Counted from the first letter of the stretch, positions 18,160 to 27,912 are shown. The stretch is DNA of 64,000 nucleotides from Treponema sp. (GCA_024695475.1 JAILIC010000002.1:1-64000); one strand, 5' to 3'. Made by a program: numbers and translations. Notes: generated from the letters alone by a model not told the origin.

Positions 18160-19254
18160 ATGAAGCATGCATTTGAAATCGGACAGCAAATAGAAGCTGC
18201 CATCGTAGCCATTTCTGGCGATACAATATTCCTAAATCTTAATCTTAAAAGCGAAGGTGTCCTTGACGCCACAGAATTAAAAAAAGAAGATGGTACCCTT
18301 TCTGTAAAAGAAGGTGATGTAATCAAGGCTTTTTTTGTCGGTGAAATCGATGGTGAAATGCGTTTTACGACAAAAATTGCTGGAGAAAAAGCAGACAAAT
18401 CAATGCTTGAAAATGCATGGAAAAATGCTATTCCAGTTGAAGGTCATGTAGAAAAAGAAATAAAAGGCGGTTTTGAAGTAAAAATCGGCAGTAGCAGAGC
18501 ATTTTGCCCCTATTCACAGATGGGAGGACGTAATAAAGGCGAGCCTTCTGAATTTGTTGGCAAGCATCTTACATTCCTTATTCAAGAGTACAAAGAAGAT
18601 GGTAAAAATCTCCTCGTTTCAAACAGAGCAATACTCGAGATTGAACATAAAAAGGAAGTTGGTAAACTCGAAAATTCACTCAAAGTCGGAATGACTGTAA
18701 AGGCTACAGTAATTTCACTCCAAACTTTTGGTGCATTTGTATCTATTCAAGGTTTTCAGGCATTGCTCCCTATATCAGAAATTTCACGTACTCGTGTTAC
18801 CGACATTGAAAAAGAACTGTCTGTCGGTCAGGAACTAACTGTTAAGATTATTAATGCTGACTGGGCTCATGAGCGGGTATCGGTCAGTCTCAAAGCACTG
18901 ATTGCAGATCCATGGGATACCGTACAGGAAAAATATATCGTAGGCAAAAAATACGAAGGTACTATTATTCGTATTGCACAATTCGGTTTATTTGTGCAGC
19001 TTGAGCCAGGCCTAGACGGATTGGTACACATATCTGAAATGACAGATATTGATCGTAATACTAATTTGGCAAAATTGTTCAAGACAGGAACAAAAATGTC
19101 AGTTATTATAAAAGAGGTAAATCGTTCCGAAAAACGTATTGCTCTTACTCCTACTTCATCTCAGGAACAAGACTTGTCTGCAGCAAAGTATATGGCTGAT
19201 CATAATGACGATGATGACGGTTATAATCCATTTGCTGCTCTATTAAAAAGATAG
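18160..19254 (+). CDS. Four-domain S1 RNA-binding protein
   Basis: The 364 residues make four S1-type OB folds: 1-70, 85-160, 170-250 and 255-335. The last two are the clearest (GMTVKATVISLQTFGAFVSI, GFQALLPISEIS; KYEGTIIRIAQFGLFVQL, GLDGLVHISEM). It resembles ribosomal protein S1 and its short homologues, which bind single-stranded mRNA and help translation or mRNA turnover. The tail is acidic (HNDDDDG). It is shorter than the six-domain S1 of Proteobacteria, so it may be an S1 paralogue rather than RpsA itself. AGAGG precedes the start. It shares direction with pyruvate kinase 22 bp downstream and may be co-transcribed. Confidence 0.88.
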   Translation: MKHAFEIGQQIEAAIVAISGDTIFLNLNLKSEGVLDATELKKEDGTLSVKEGDVIKAFFVGEIDGEMRFTTKIAGEKADKSMLENAWKNAIPVEGHVEKEIKGGFEVKIGSSRAFCPYSQMGGRNKGEPSEFVGKHLTFLIQEYKEDGKNLLVSNRAILEIEHKKEVGKLENSLKVGMTVKATVISLQTFGAFVSIQGFQALLPISEISRTRVTDIEKELSVGQELTVKIINADWAHERVSVSLKALIADPWDTVQEKYIVGKKYEGTIIRIAQFGLFVQLEPGLDGLVHISEMTDIDRNTNLAKLFKTGTKMSVIIKEVNRSEKRIALTPTSSQEQDLSAAKYMADHNDDDDGYNPFAALLKR

Positions 19255-19276
19255 TGATACATTAGGAGTTTACAGA

Positions 19277-21094
19277 ATGATACCACTAAAAACCAAAATA
19301 GTCTGTTCAATGGGACCGACTACGGAGAATGAAGAAACTTTAGCTGCAATTATTCGTAATGGTATGAATATTGCCCGGTTTAACTTTTCACACGGTACAC
19401 ACGATTATCATAAAAGCCAGATGAATCGTGTACGCAAACTCTCTAAAGAGATGAAAATTCCTGTTGCCCTCATGATGGATACAAAAGGTCCAGAAATAAG
19501 AACAGGCGATACAGCTGACGGCAAAACAGTTGCAATAAAAAAGGGCGATACCGTAATCCTTAAGACAGACGGATCATATACTACCCCACCTACAGAAAAT
19601 TCACCAGCTGTCATTTCGTTAAACTGGAAAAACTTTATAACACGTACGACAGAAACACTGTCTGAGACACCTGACAAAAAACTGAAAGTCCTTATTGCAG
19701 ACGGACTTTTAGAGCTTGATATCCAAAAGGTTGAAGCTGATTCCGTAACTGCTATCGCCGCCAATGCCGCAAGCATCGGAAGCAAAAAAAATGTAAACCT
19801 CATTGGTATGCATGCAAAACTTCCTATTATGAGTGAGCAAGATAAATCTGACATTGCTTTTGCTGCAGAAATGGGCTGTGATTTTGTAGCCGCCAGTTTT
19901 GTCAGTTTTGCTTCTGAAGTTCATGAAATAAAACGATATCTGGCAAGTCTTAATTCTGACATGAAGGTTATTGCCAAGATTGAAAATGAAGAAGGCTTAA
20001 ACAATATCCAAGAGATTGCAGATGCGGCTGACGGAATTATGGTTGCCCGTGGTGATCTTGGCGTACAGCTTGATACAGAGCGTATTCCTCTTGCACAAAA
20101 ACACATCATCAGTGTTTGTCGAAAAATGGGCAAGCCTGTCATCACTGCAACACAAATGCTCGACTCCATGATTGTAAACCCTCGTCCGACTCGTGCCGAG
20201 CTTACCGACGTTGCTAATGCTATCTTTGATGGTACCGATGCTGTCATGCTTTCTGGTGAAACTGCAAATGGAAGCTATCCAGCTGAAGCTGTAGAAACAA
20301 TGGCTCGTATAGCCCGTACTGTAGAAGAAAGCGAAGAGTACCAGACAAAAATGCAGCTGGATGTTCCTAAAAATGAGACTCCAACAGTTGGTCAGACAAT
20401 GGCAGAAATGACATACATGACTGCCAAAAGCATAAAAGCAAGTGCAATTCTCGTACCAACCCTGAGCGGACATACAGCAGCAATGATCAGTACATTCCGT
20501 CCGACTCAGTCAATCATTGCAGTAACACCTAAAGAAGACATGCAGAGAAAACTTCTCTTAAACTGGGGCATCATTCCATTATGCATGACAACAACTGCAG
20601 ATGACAGTGAAGACATGATACAGAATGCGGTAAAAACAATGATGGACGCAGGTCTTGGCAGTTTTGGAGATAAAGTCATTTTGTGTGCAGGTATTCCTCT
20701 GCACAGTCCAATTCCAGTTAATACTATCCGTGTCCTTATTATGGGTAATATTCTCGCCCGTGGGCGAAGTAGCGGACATCCAGAAGATATAACCAAAAAA
20801 ACAGGGCGCATTGTCAAAGCAAATAGTCCGGAAGATTTTATTTCATCGATTCGTAACAAAAAAGGTGAAATTCTTTTATGTCCATATGTTGATGAAAGCT
20901 GGATTCCAATTCTTAGAGTCGTTGATGGTGTTATTATTACTGGAAAGAATGAAATTCCAGCTGATTTGATAACACTCGCCAATCCTAATCTTGTATGGAT
21001 TTCAGAAATTGGCAACGCAGAAAAGGCTCTTGAAGCAGGACGCATTGTCACTATAGACAGTAAAGATCTTCTGGTTTACGAGGGTATTTTGTAA
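19277..21094 (+). CDS. pyk: Pyruvate kinase with extra C-terminal domain
   Basis: Pyruvate kinase makes pyruvate and ATP from PEP and ADP. The body has KTKIVCSMGP, ARFNFSHG, MMDTKGPEIRT, the Mg/substrate signature VIAKIENEEG, MVARGDLGVQ and TRAELTDVANAIFDGTDAVMLSGETANG. At 605 residues it is about 120 longer than the E. coli enzymes. The extra part (about 490-605) resembles the PEP-utiliser-like domain on Bacillus-type enzymes (GEILLCPYVDESWIPIL, VVDGVIITGKNEI). The TSHA motif with the His found in functional domains of that type is replaced by NEIPADL, so it is unlikely to carry phosphate. AGGAG precedes the start. The gene lies after the S1-like gene, possibly in the same transcript. Confidence 0.96.
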   Translation: MIPLKTKIVCSMGPTTENEETLAAIIRNGMNIARFNFSHGTHDYHKSQMNRVRKLSKEMKIPVALMMDTKGPEIRTGDTADGKTVAIKKGDTVILKTDGSYTTPPTENSPAVISLNWKNFITRTTETLSETPDKKLKVLIADGLLELDIQKVEADSVTAIAANAASIGSKKNVNLIGMHAKLPIMSEQDKSDIAFAAEMGCDFVAASFVSFASEVHEIKRYLASLNSDMKVIAKIENEEGLNNIQEIADAADGIMVARGDLGVQLDTERIPLAQKHIISVCRKMGKPVITATQMLDSMIVNPRPTRAELTDVANAIFDGTDAVMLSGETANGSYPAEAVETMARIARTVEESEEYQTKMQLDVPKNETPTVGQTMAEMTYMTAKSIKASAILVPTLSGHTAAMISTFRPTQSIIAVTPKEDMQRKLLLNWGIIPLCMTTTADDSEDMIQNAVKTMMDAGLGSFGDKVILCAGIPLHSPIPVNTIRVLIMGNILARGRSSGHPEDITKKTGRIVKANSPEDFISSIRNKKGEILLCPYVDESWIPILRVVDGVIITGKNEIPADLITLANPNLVWISEIGNAEKALEAGRIVTIDSKDLLVYEGIL

Positions 21095-21100
21095 GTAGCA

Positions 21101-21139
21101 AAAGTCAAGATTGACTTTGTCAAATTCTCATCGTACTAT
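21101..21139 (+). promoter_or_regulatory. Promoter with overlapping inverted repeat, sugar-transport operon
   Basis: TTGACT (21111-21116) and TACTAT (21134-21139) are 17 bp apart. The -35 box is the right arm of a perfect repeat, AAAGTCAA-GA-TTGACTTT (21101-21118). This looks like a strong promoter controlled by a protein binding over the -35 region, perhaps the response regulator encoded next, or an 8-bp stem ending the pyk transcript. Confidence 0.6.
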
Positions 21140-21193
21140 TATTTAGGGATAAACATCGATTATACAGTTTTAACTAAATAATAAGCTAAAAAG

Positions 21194-22738
21194 ATGAGTA
21201 ATAATAAAATGACACTAGCCATTCTTGACGATGAAATACATATCGTAAAACTTCTAGAAGCATTAATTCCTTGGGAAGAACTAGACTTTGAATATGTCGG
21301 CAATGCACAAAACGGCATTGCCGGCCTTGATCTTATCACGCAGAAAAAGCCAGACATTGTTATAACGGATATAAAAATGCCAGGAATTGACGGGCTGTCA
21401 CTTATAGCAAAAGTCTATGAGACATTACCAAATACTGAATTCATCATTTTAAGTGGATTTAGTCAGTTTGATTATGCAAAAAAAGCAATTGCCTATAATG
21501 TAAAAAACTACCTTCTAAAACCCGTAAATAAAGCAGAACTCTGTAATGCATTAGAAAAACTAAGTAAACAAAAGAAAAATCGTGCAGAAGAGATGCAAAT
21601 TATTCAAGAAAGTGAAGAGCAAAAGAAAAATACATTGTTTGCTAATCTCTTACTTGGCAACGAAACTAATCAAACTCTTGTATCTTCACCGTATACCCTC
21701 TGTCTCGTAAAAATCGATTCAACAGAAAACAGCCTTTCAAATGAGCTCTACAAACTTATACATGAAAAGATTATGCATATCCTAAAACGGCATCATCTTC
21801 ACTTTTTTGTATATCTAAAAGAAGATATTGTCATTTTTTTACTGTTACAAAACGAGTCTTCATCAGATAGTACCGAAGCACTAAAAAATCAACTTAATCA
21901 AATCTATTTTGATTTTACTCAAATTAATTCGCTGTTTCCCCAATTGATTTTTACGTTTATTGAAAGCGAGTATACCGATGAAAAGCTTTCAGTCCTATAC
22001 AAAAAATTACTGTATACCCTTCCCTATAGACGTATACATACCACAAGCCGTCTTCTAAAGATAGAGAGTAATGCGGAATTAATAACACCTCCAGAAGAAA
22101 ACTTTGAAAAATGGTCAAAACATTGTCAGAAAATTCTAGATAGTATGGATATAGGCATTGCCGAAAAAGCAATCGACAGTTTTCTTAAAAGATATAACAA
22201 GGTTCCTGCTGAACAAAAAGAGGCTTTATTTATTCAGGCAGCAAAAATTATTTCACTCCAGATAGAAACCAGGGGGCAAAAAGGACTCGAATGGTTTAAT
22301 ACAAAATTAGTAACAGCATTACGTTTGGCATATTCATCCGAAGAGCTTGAAAGTCGTTTTAAGCAGCTTCTGAGAGAACTCTTTGAATCATTCTTTGATG
22401 CAATAAAAAAAGATACCGTACGTCCTGTACGTATTGCAGATTCCTATATGCATGAGCATTACAGTGACTACGATATTTCACTAGAAAAAGTTGCAGAAAT
22501 CGTCGGTCTCACACCAACATATTTTTCAACCTTGTATAAAAAAGAAACAAATGTTGGTTTTTTAGAAGCACTTACCGAAGTAAGAATAAAACAGGCAAAA
22601 GATCTTTTACAAAACTCCAATGAAACAATTGCAAAAATAGCTTCTTCCGTAGGATATTCAGACATAAAATATTTTGGAAAAATATTTAAGAAGGTTACAG
22701 GAATAACACCAAATGAATTCAGACAATTCTACAGTTAA
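21194..22738 (+). CDS. YesN-type response regulator with AraC DNA-binding domain
   Basis: The N-terminal receiver has the acidic pair LDDE, the phosphoryl-acceptor Asp in DIVITDIKMPGIDG, and the conserved Lys in NYLLKPV. A long middle region of about 250 residues follows. The C-terminal AraC-type double helix-turn-helix (about 415-514) includes SDYDISLEKVAEIVGLTPTYFSTLYKKETNVGF, in which L-x(2)-VA and FSxLYKKE are typical, and IAKIASSVGYSDIKYFGKIFKKVTGITPNEFR. It should activate the sugar ABC operon in response to its kinase, encoded immediately downstream with a 26-bp overlap. Its own promoter has an inverted repeat over the -35 box and may be a self-control site. Confidence 0.93.
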   Translation: MSNNKMTLAILDDEIHIVKLLEALIPWEELDFEYVGNAQNGIAGLDLITQKKPDIVITDIKMPGIDGLSLIAKVYETLPNTEFIILSGFSQFDYAKKAIAYNVKNYLLKPVNKAELCNALEKLSKQKKNRAEEMQIIQESEEQKKNTLFANLLLGNETNQTLVSSPYTLCLVKIDSTENSLSNELYKLIHEKIMHILKRHHLHFFVYLKEDIVIFLLLQNESSSDSTEALKNQLNQIYFDFTQINSLFPQLIFTFIESEYTDEKLSVLYKKLLYTLPYRRIHTTSRLLKIESNAELITPPEENFEKWSKHCQKILDSMDIGIAEKAIDSFLKRYNKVPAEQKEALFIQAAKIISLQIETRGQKGLEWFNTKLVTALRLAYSSEELESRFKQLLRELFESFFDAIKKDTVRPVRIADSYMHEHYSDYDISLEKVAEIVGLTPTYFSTLYKKETNVGFLEALTEVRIKQAKDLLQNSNETIAKIASSVGYSDIKYFGKIFKKVTGITPNEFRQFYS

Positions 22739-23753
22739 ACATCATATATTGGGAGATCTTATTCCTCTTTTATTTGTCATAGTTTCACTTTCCCTACTCG
22801 TACACTGTCTCAGCTATAGTTTTGTTCTTTGTACAAGAAATATAACACTATCCATTTTTCATCATGTCCTATTTGGTGTTTTTTTCATCATCCAGATTTG
22901 CCTGATCGCAGTACTAGTGGCATTGCTTTATACATATCACAAAACAGAACAACTGATACGATTTTATCTAAATGGTAATGATGAGGAAATATTAAACAGA
23001 ATACACATGCCATATTCAAAAGGATTTTATCGGCTCCTGACACTACAGAAAAAAAAGAGTGAGCAGATTCTATTTGAAGAGAACAGACGACAGTCACAGT
23101 ATCTTGCACTACAAAATCAAATTAATCCTCATTTTTTGTACAATACACTAGAAGCAATTCGTTCTGAAGCCTTAATTGGAGGTTTACATGGCGTTGCTGA
23201 TATGTGTGAAACATTGGCTAATTACTTTAGATATACCATCAGCAAAACATCCTCACTGGTAACACTAGCAGACGAGATACATAACGTTCAGGATTATTTT
23301 AAAATCCAGCAGTTTCGTTTTGGTGGTCGAATAAAATTAGAAATAACAGTACCACTCGATGGAGAGTTACGTTTTTATCGTATGCCAAAGCTTATTTTAC
23401 AACCTATAGTGGAAAATGCAGTTATTCATGGATTGGAAAGTAAGTTGCAGGGTGGAAGAATTAAAATAGATGCCACCATCTCAGAAGATAATTTCTACAT
23501 TAAGATTGAAGATGACGGACAAGGAATGTCAGAATCAACCCTTTTAGAAATCAACCGTAATCTGGGAAATCCAGCAACAGTAAAAAAAGAAAAAAAATAT
23601 GGGGGAATTGCCATAATAAATGTAAATGAGCGTCTGCAACTGCTGTATGGTGCTAAATATGGATTGACCTATTACAGTTTACCACAAATCGGTACAACCG
23701 TTGAAATATGTCTTCCACGGTTTCCTAATGCAAATTTATTAGATAACGGATAG
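22713..23753 (+). CDS. YesM/LytS-type histidine kinase with minimal sensor
   Basis: Two membrane helices (about 14-36 and 46-70) are joined by only about ten outside residues, so there is almost no extracellular sensor domain. The cytoplasmic part has the His-kinase motif LQNQINPHFLYNTLEAIR with the phosphorylated His, the IQQFRFGGRIKLEI connector, ATP-binding LILQPIVENAVIHGLE, DDGQGM and GGIAIINVNERL. It phosphorylates the YesN-type regulator encoded upstream. Because the kinase cannot itself bind a large ligand outside the cell, it likely reads a partner, such as the periplasmic binding protein, the transporter or the degenerate ABC protein of the same operon. AGGAA lies about 10 bases before the ATG. 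Confidence 0.92.
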   Translation: MNSDNSTVKHHILGDLIPLLFVIVSLSLLVHCLSYSFVLCTRNITLSIFHHVLFGVFFIIQICLIAVLVALLYTYHKTEQLIRFYLNGNDEEILNRIHMPYSKGFYRLLTLQKKKSEQILFEENRRQSQYLALQNQINPHFLYNTLEAIRSEALIGGLHGVADMCETLANYFRYTISKTSSLVTLADEIHNVQDYFKIQQFRFGGRIKLEITVPLDGELRFYRMPKLILQPIVENAVIHGLESKLQGGRIKIDATISEDNFYIKIEDDGQGMSESTLLEINRNLGNPATVKKEKKYGGIAIINVNERLQLLYGAKYGLTYYSLPQIGTTVEICLPRFPNANLLDNG

Positions 23754-23761
23754 TAAAGAGT

Positions 23762-25204
23762 ATGCGTGTTGAAAACTTAGTTTTACGTCATGTATGCTTT
23801 ACTGGTAATGGTAATTCGCCATTACAGGAACTCAATCTCTCTATTTTCTCTGGTGATATTCTCGGTCTTATAACCTTAGATAATCAGGGGCTTGAGACAC
23901 TTATATCTCTCATCATGAAGAACCATATTCTTGATCGTGGTAGTATTTACTATCGTGGAAAAGAAGTATCTAATTCCATCTTTTGTAATCATGAACCTAA
24001 TAAAATAGTACTTGTTGATTCCTCAAGCAAACTGATACCTGCCCTCAATATTTCTGATAATTTCTTTTTTATAAAGAGTCATTGCCCATTATTTGTAAAA
24101 CGATTAAAGCAAAAAACACAGATACAACATATTTTTTCCCAATATGGTCTTGTTTTTAATGGAAATGAATATCCCTCTACCCTATCAAAACTTGAACGGT
24201 GTGAAGTTGAAATCATAAAAGCAGTAACACTCGGGGTAAAAGTTATTATCTTACGAGATCCATCTTCATTTTTGGCACCTAAAGAAGTCGCACAATTACA
24301 CGTACTTATAAAAAAAATTGCCAAAGAAAGTTCAGTATCATTTTTATATCTTTGTAACCATCATCAAGAAATACTATTATACTGTACCCGACTTGCCATC
24401 ATGTCATATGGTACTATCGTCCTAGAAAAAAACTGTACTGATGTTACCGAGGAAATGATGTCTATTGTCTGTCAAGATGCAATAAAATCGATGATTGGTC
24501 TACCAAAAATGCGTTTGTTCCGGACACCAGAAACTGTCGTAAAAATAAACAATACGTATGGTACAACCATAGATGTCAATAAAGGTGAATGTGTTGTAGT
24601 ATTAGACTTAGATAATAAAGTCATTCCTGTTATAAAGTCTACACTTTTTTCTTCAGAAAACACTGAGTATTCTATAAAAATATATGGTGAAGATGCATAT
24701 AAAAATCGTTCATCATGGTCTTTTTTACCTCTAAATGCATCTGTTACCTCATTGTGTTATAGTATGAGTTATGTCGATAATCTACTTCTAAAAAAATGGA
24801 ATTCATCCTATTCCAATTTTTGGCGTAAAAAAAAGTACCGAAAAGCCATTGCAACTGAATATCGACATATCTGCGGAGAGGTTATCGATGCTCCAGACCT
24901 ATATCGGCTTACCGCCGATGAACTGATTCAATTACTCTACCAGAGAATATTATTAGAAAAACCAAAAGCTGTTTTTTTAGTACAACCATTTTATCGGATG
25001 GATATGTATCAGCGAGTTAAGATTCTTGAATATATTTCCCTACTCCAAAAGCAAGGGATTGCTGTAGTAATACTTGCTATCTCACTTTCTGATTCGTTAC
25101 AGGTAGCATCTCGTCTTGTCATCATGCAAAACCATAGTATTTTAGATGTATTCAATGGTGATGAATTTGAAAAAGCAAGTAAATACGGCCTTGTATTAAA
25201 GTAA
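23762..25204 (+). CDS. Two-domain ABC ATPase-like protein with both ATP sites lost
   Basis: The 480-residue protein is laid out like RbsA/MglA, with two consecutive nucleotide-binding-domain folds, but the catalytic residues are gone in both. In the first, Walker A is TLDNQGLETL (Lys to Leu, Ser to Glu), the signature is LSKLE, Walker B is IILRDPSS, and the switch loop is LCNHHQEI. In the second, GIAGLMGAG becomes VVLDLDNKV, and DEPTRGID becomes VQPFYRMD in a sentence otherwise matching its intact neighbour RbsA (KILEYISLLQKQGIAVVILAIS). The frame is intact and of full length, so it is a preserved pseudo-enzyme, not a decaying gene. It lies between the histidine kinase and the active transporter, suggesting a regulatory link between transport and signalling. 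Confidence 0.8.
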   Translation: MRVENLVLRHVCFTGNGNSPLQELNLSIFSGDILGLITLDNQGLETLISLIMKNHILDRGSIYYRGKEVSNSIFCNHEPNKIVLVDSSSKLIPALNISDNFFFIKSHCPLFVKRLKQKTQIQHIFSQYGLVFNGNEYPSTLSKLERCEVEIIKAVTLGVKVIILRDPSSFLAPKEVAQLHVLIKKIAKESSVSFLYLCNHHQEILLYCTRLAIMSYGTIVLEKNCTDVTEEMMSIVCQDAIKSMIGLPKMRLFRTPETVVKINNTYGTTIDVNKGECVVVLDLDNKVIPVIKSTLFSSENTEYSIKIYGEDAYKNRSSWSFLPLNASVTSLCYSMSYVDNLLLKKWNSSYSNFWRKKKYRKAIATEYRHICGEVIDAPDLYRLTADELIQLLYQRILLEKPKAVFLVQPFYRMDMYQRVKILEYISLLQKQGIAVVILAISLSDSLQVASRLVIMQNHSILDVFNGDEFEKASKYGLVLK

Positions 25205-25346
25205 AATCGTAAAACTTTCCCCTAAAATCAAAAAAACTTCTCACTTTGCAGAATGGAATTTCGGCCTTAGACTTTTATTATCTAGAAAAAAAGTTCAGCT
25301 TATCAAAACAAGCGGGATAATAAAAAGGGGGAGCATAAAAAGTACC

Positions 25347-26852
25347 ATGGCAGACACCATCGTAAAAATGGAACATATTTCAAAAACATTTCCTGGCGTA
25401 AAAGCTTTAGACAATGTACGTTTTGAACTGCAATCTGGTGAAGTTATGGCTCTGTTGGGTGAAAACGGTGCTGGAAAATCAACACTTGTTAAAATACTTT
25501 CAGGAGTATATCAGCGCGATTCGGGTTCGATAACTATTTTTGGTGACGAACTGGAGACGGTAACTCCTACCGTTGCCCGTCAGTATGGTGTAGCAATAAT
25601 TCATCAAGAGTTAAATATGTGCCAACATTTAACAGTTGCCGAAAATATTTTTCTTGGCAGAGAAATAATAAACCGCAGAGGTGTGTTGGATAATCGCTTG
25701 ATGAATGAACAAGCAAAAAAAGTACTTGAATCTTTGAGTATTGAGCTTGATCCAGAAACACTGGTCGGAGATTTGGCAGTTTCAAAACAACAAATGGTAG
25801 AAATTGCAAAAGCCCTTTCTATAGATGCAAAAATCCTTATCATGGATGAACCAACGAGTGCCCTTACAGAAAAGGAAATTGAAGAACTATTTAGAATTAT
25901 CAAGAGTCTCAAACAAAAAGGTGTTGGCATCGTATATATTTCACATCGCCTTGAGGAATTAAAACATATTGTTGATCGAGTAACAATCATGCGCGATGGT
26001 CAGTTTATAACAAGTGGTCACTTTAGTGATTTTACCATGGATCAAATTATTGCCCATATGGTTGGTCGAGAAATTCAGGAAAAGTTTCCTCACATACCAG
26101 CACAACCAACAGATGTTATTATGGAAGTACGAAATCTCTGTGCTGGCAATCAGGTAAAGAATGTTTCGTTTACTGTACGTAAAGGAGAAATTTTAGGCAT
26201 TGCAGGTCTTATGGGAGCCGGGCGTACAGAAACAACGCGCGCGATTTTTGGAGTTGATAAAAAGGAGTGCGGACAGATTTATTTAAACGGCAAAGAAGTA
26301 CAAATCAATTGTCCTAGCGATGCAATTAAATGTGGTATCGTCCTTGCACCAGAAGATCGCAGAAAAGATGGATTATGTACAAAACTACCCGTCAGAGAGA
26401 ATATTGCATTACCTAATCTAGACTTTTTAGCAGACAAGTTTGGTATCGTAAATACAAAAGCAGAAAAAAAACTAGTACAACAGGCAGTTGATAACTTCAG
26501 TATAAAGCTTCCAAACGCAGAAGTTAATGCGGCATCGCTTTCTGGAGGTAATCAGCAAAAAGTTGTTGTAGCAAAATGGCTTTCACGAAAAAGTAATGTT
26601 GTTATTTTTGATGAGCCAACTCGAGGTATTGATGTTGGTGCAAAAGTCGAAATCTACCAACTGATGAACCAATTAAAAGAAAAAGGTATAGGTGTTGTAT
26701 ATGTTTCTTCTGAATTACCTGAGATTTTAGGAATGTCAGACAGAATTCTGGTAATGTGCGATGGCCATATTACTGGTGAATTAAAACGTGAAGAAGCAAG
26801 CCAAGAAGCAATTCTTAAACTAGCTACAAGATTTGAAAAAAAGGTAGGATGA
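25347..26852 (+). CDS. Sugar ABC transporter ATPase (RbsA/MglA type)
   Basis: This 501-residue protein powers import of a monosaccharide. The first half is fully active in appearance: Walker A GENGAGKST, signature LAVSKQQMVEIAKAL, Walker B LIMDEPTSAL and switch His in YISHRL. The second half has GLMGAGRTE, LSGGNQQK, FDEPTRGID and YVSSELPE, with the usual departure from consensus in its Walker A. It is the counterpart of the degenerate protein encoded just upstream. The start lies after GGGGGAG at slightly long spacing. RbsC overlaps by 4 bp. Ribose, galactose or xylose class is not separable by sequence alone. Confidence 0.95.
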   Translation: MADTIVKMEHISKTFPGVKALDNVRFELQSGEVMALLGENGAGKSTLVKILSGVYQRDSGSITIFGDELETVTPTVARQYGVAIIHQELNMCQHLTVAENIFLGREIINRRGVLDNRLMNEQAKKVLESLSIELDPETLVGDLAVSKQQMVEIAKALSIDAKILIMDEPTSALTEKEIEELFRIIKSLKQKGVGIVYISHRLEELKHIVDRVTIMRDGQFITSGHFSDFTMDQIIAHMVGREIQEKFPHIPAQPTDVIMEVRNLCAGNQVKNVSFTVRKGEILGIAGLMGAGRTETTRAIFGVDKKECGQIYLNGKEVQINCPSDAIKCGIVLAPEDRRKDGLCTKLPVRENIALPNLDFLADKFGIVNTKAEKKLVQQAVDNFSIKLPNAEVNAASLSGGNQQKVVVAKWLSRKSNVVIFDEPTRGIDVGAKVEIYQLMNQLKEKGIGVVYVSSELPEILGMSDRILVMCDGHITGELKREEASQEAILKLATRFEKKVG

Positions 26853-27859
26853 AAATGAAAACGAAATTACAATCATCAATTAAAAAGGCTCTTGCTGTAC
26901 GAGGTATGGGGCAGGTACTTACCGTAACCGTTGGATTAATTGTACTTTGCGTTGTTTTTGGTATATTAAATCCAACATTCTTTTCTGGTCGTAATATGAA
27001 CAATCTATTGCGGCAAATTGCCCCAATATTGCTCATTGGTATTGGTCAAAGTTATGTATTGATCACCGGTAATATTGATCTTTCCATCGGTTCTGTAGTT
27101 GGTATGTCAACTATGATCAGCGCTACATTAATGACAAAAGGTATGAATTCTTGGCTTGCAGTTTTTATTACACTTGTTTGCTGCCTTTTAGTGGGACTTA
27201 TCAATGGACTTCTTGTTGCAGGTTGTAAACTACCACCTTTTATCGGTACCCTAGGAACCATGACCATTGCACGAGGTATCGCTCAAATTGCGAACGGAAA
27301 TTACAACACAGATAGCATTGGAAAAGCTGCAGAAGGTTTTAGGAACTTCTTTTACTATGACAAGTTGTTAGGTCTGTATTCAACAGTTTGGATGGCAATC
27401 ATTTTGTGGGTCTTTTTTAACTTTATTCTTTCACGAACCCGTTCTGGTCGTCATATTTATGCAATTGGTTCAAATGCCGAGGCTGCAAAGTTGTCTGGTG
27501 TAAATATCTTAAAAACAACTATCAAAGCTTACATTGTTGCTTCATTCTGCTCTTGTGTTGTAGGTCTTATTCAATGTGCTTCTGCAGGAATGGGGGCCAT
27601 GGATGCTGGAAATGGCTATGAATTATATGCCGTTGCAGCATCTGTTATTGGTGGTGTTTCAACACTTGGCGGTCAAGGTATTTTATTAGGTACGGTTATC
27701 GGTGCTGCAATATGGGGTGTTTTGCAAAATGGCTTACAGTTTGCAGGAGCTCCAGTTGCCATAAGAAACATTGTTATCGGTATCATCGTTGTTGTATCAG
27801 TATTGCTTGACGTTGTTGTGCGAAGCGGCAAGAAAATTAAGTTAAGTAAAAAAAGCTGA
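26849..27859 (+). CDS. Sugar ABC transporter permease (RbsC type)
   Basis: The 336-residue membrane protein has eight to ten hydrophobic segments and the branched-chain/ribose permease signatures: LLIGIGQSYVLITGNIDLSIGSVVGMS, GLINGLLVAGCKLPPFIGTLGTM, SRTRSGRHIYAIGSNAEAAKLSGVN and VIGGVSTLGGQGILLGTVIGA. It forms the membrane channel for the RbsA-like ATPase. The first ATG overlaps the RbsA stop, and a second ATG two codons on has a better placed AGGATG; either is possible. The binding protein follows after 53 bp with its own good ribosome site. Confidence 0.94.
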   Translation: MKMKTKLQSSIKKALAVRGMGQVLTVTVGLIVLCVVFGILNPTFFSGRNMNNLLRQIAPILLIGIGQSYVLITGNIDLSIGSVVGMSTMISATLMTKGMNSWLAVFITLVCCLLVGLINGLLVAGCKLPPFIGTLGTMTIARGIAQIANGNYNTDSIGKAAEGFRNFFYYDKLLGLYSTVWMAIILWVFFNFILSRTRSGRHIYAIGSNAEAAKLSGVNILKTTIKAYIVASFCSCVVGLIQCASAGMGAMDAGNGYELYAVAASVIGGVSTLGGQGILLGTVIGAAIWGVLQNGLQFAGAPVAIRNIVIGIIVVVSVLLDVVVRSGKKIKLSKKS

Positions 27860-27912
27860 AATAAAACTCAGCTGAAAATAGTAAAAACATATCATAGAAA
27901 GGAGGATTATCT

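Noticed and set aside
23762-25204. Decaying pseudogene interpretation of the ABC-like protein
   Set aside because: The frame is full-length with no stop, keeps a start and ribosome site, and holds its place in a tight operon.
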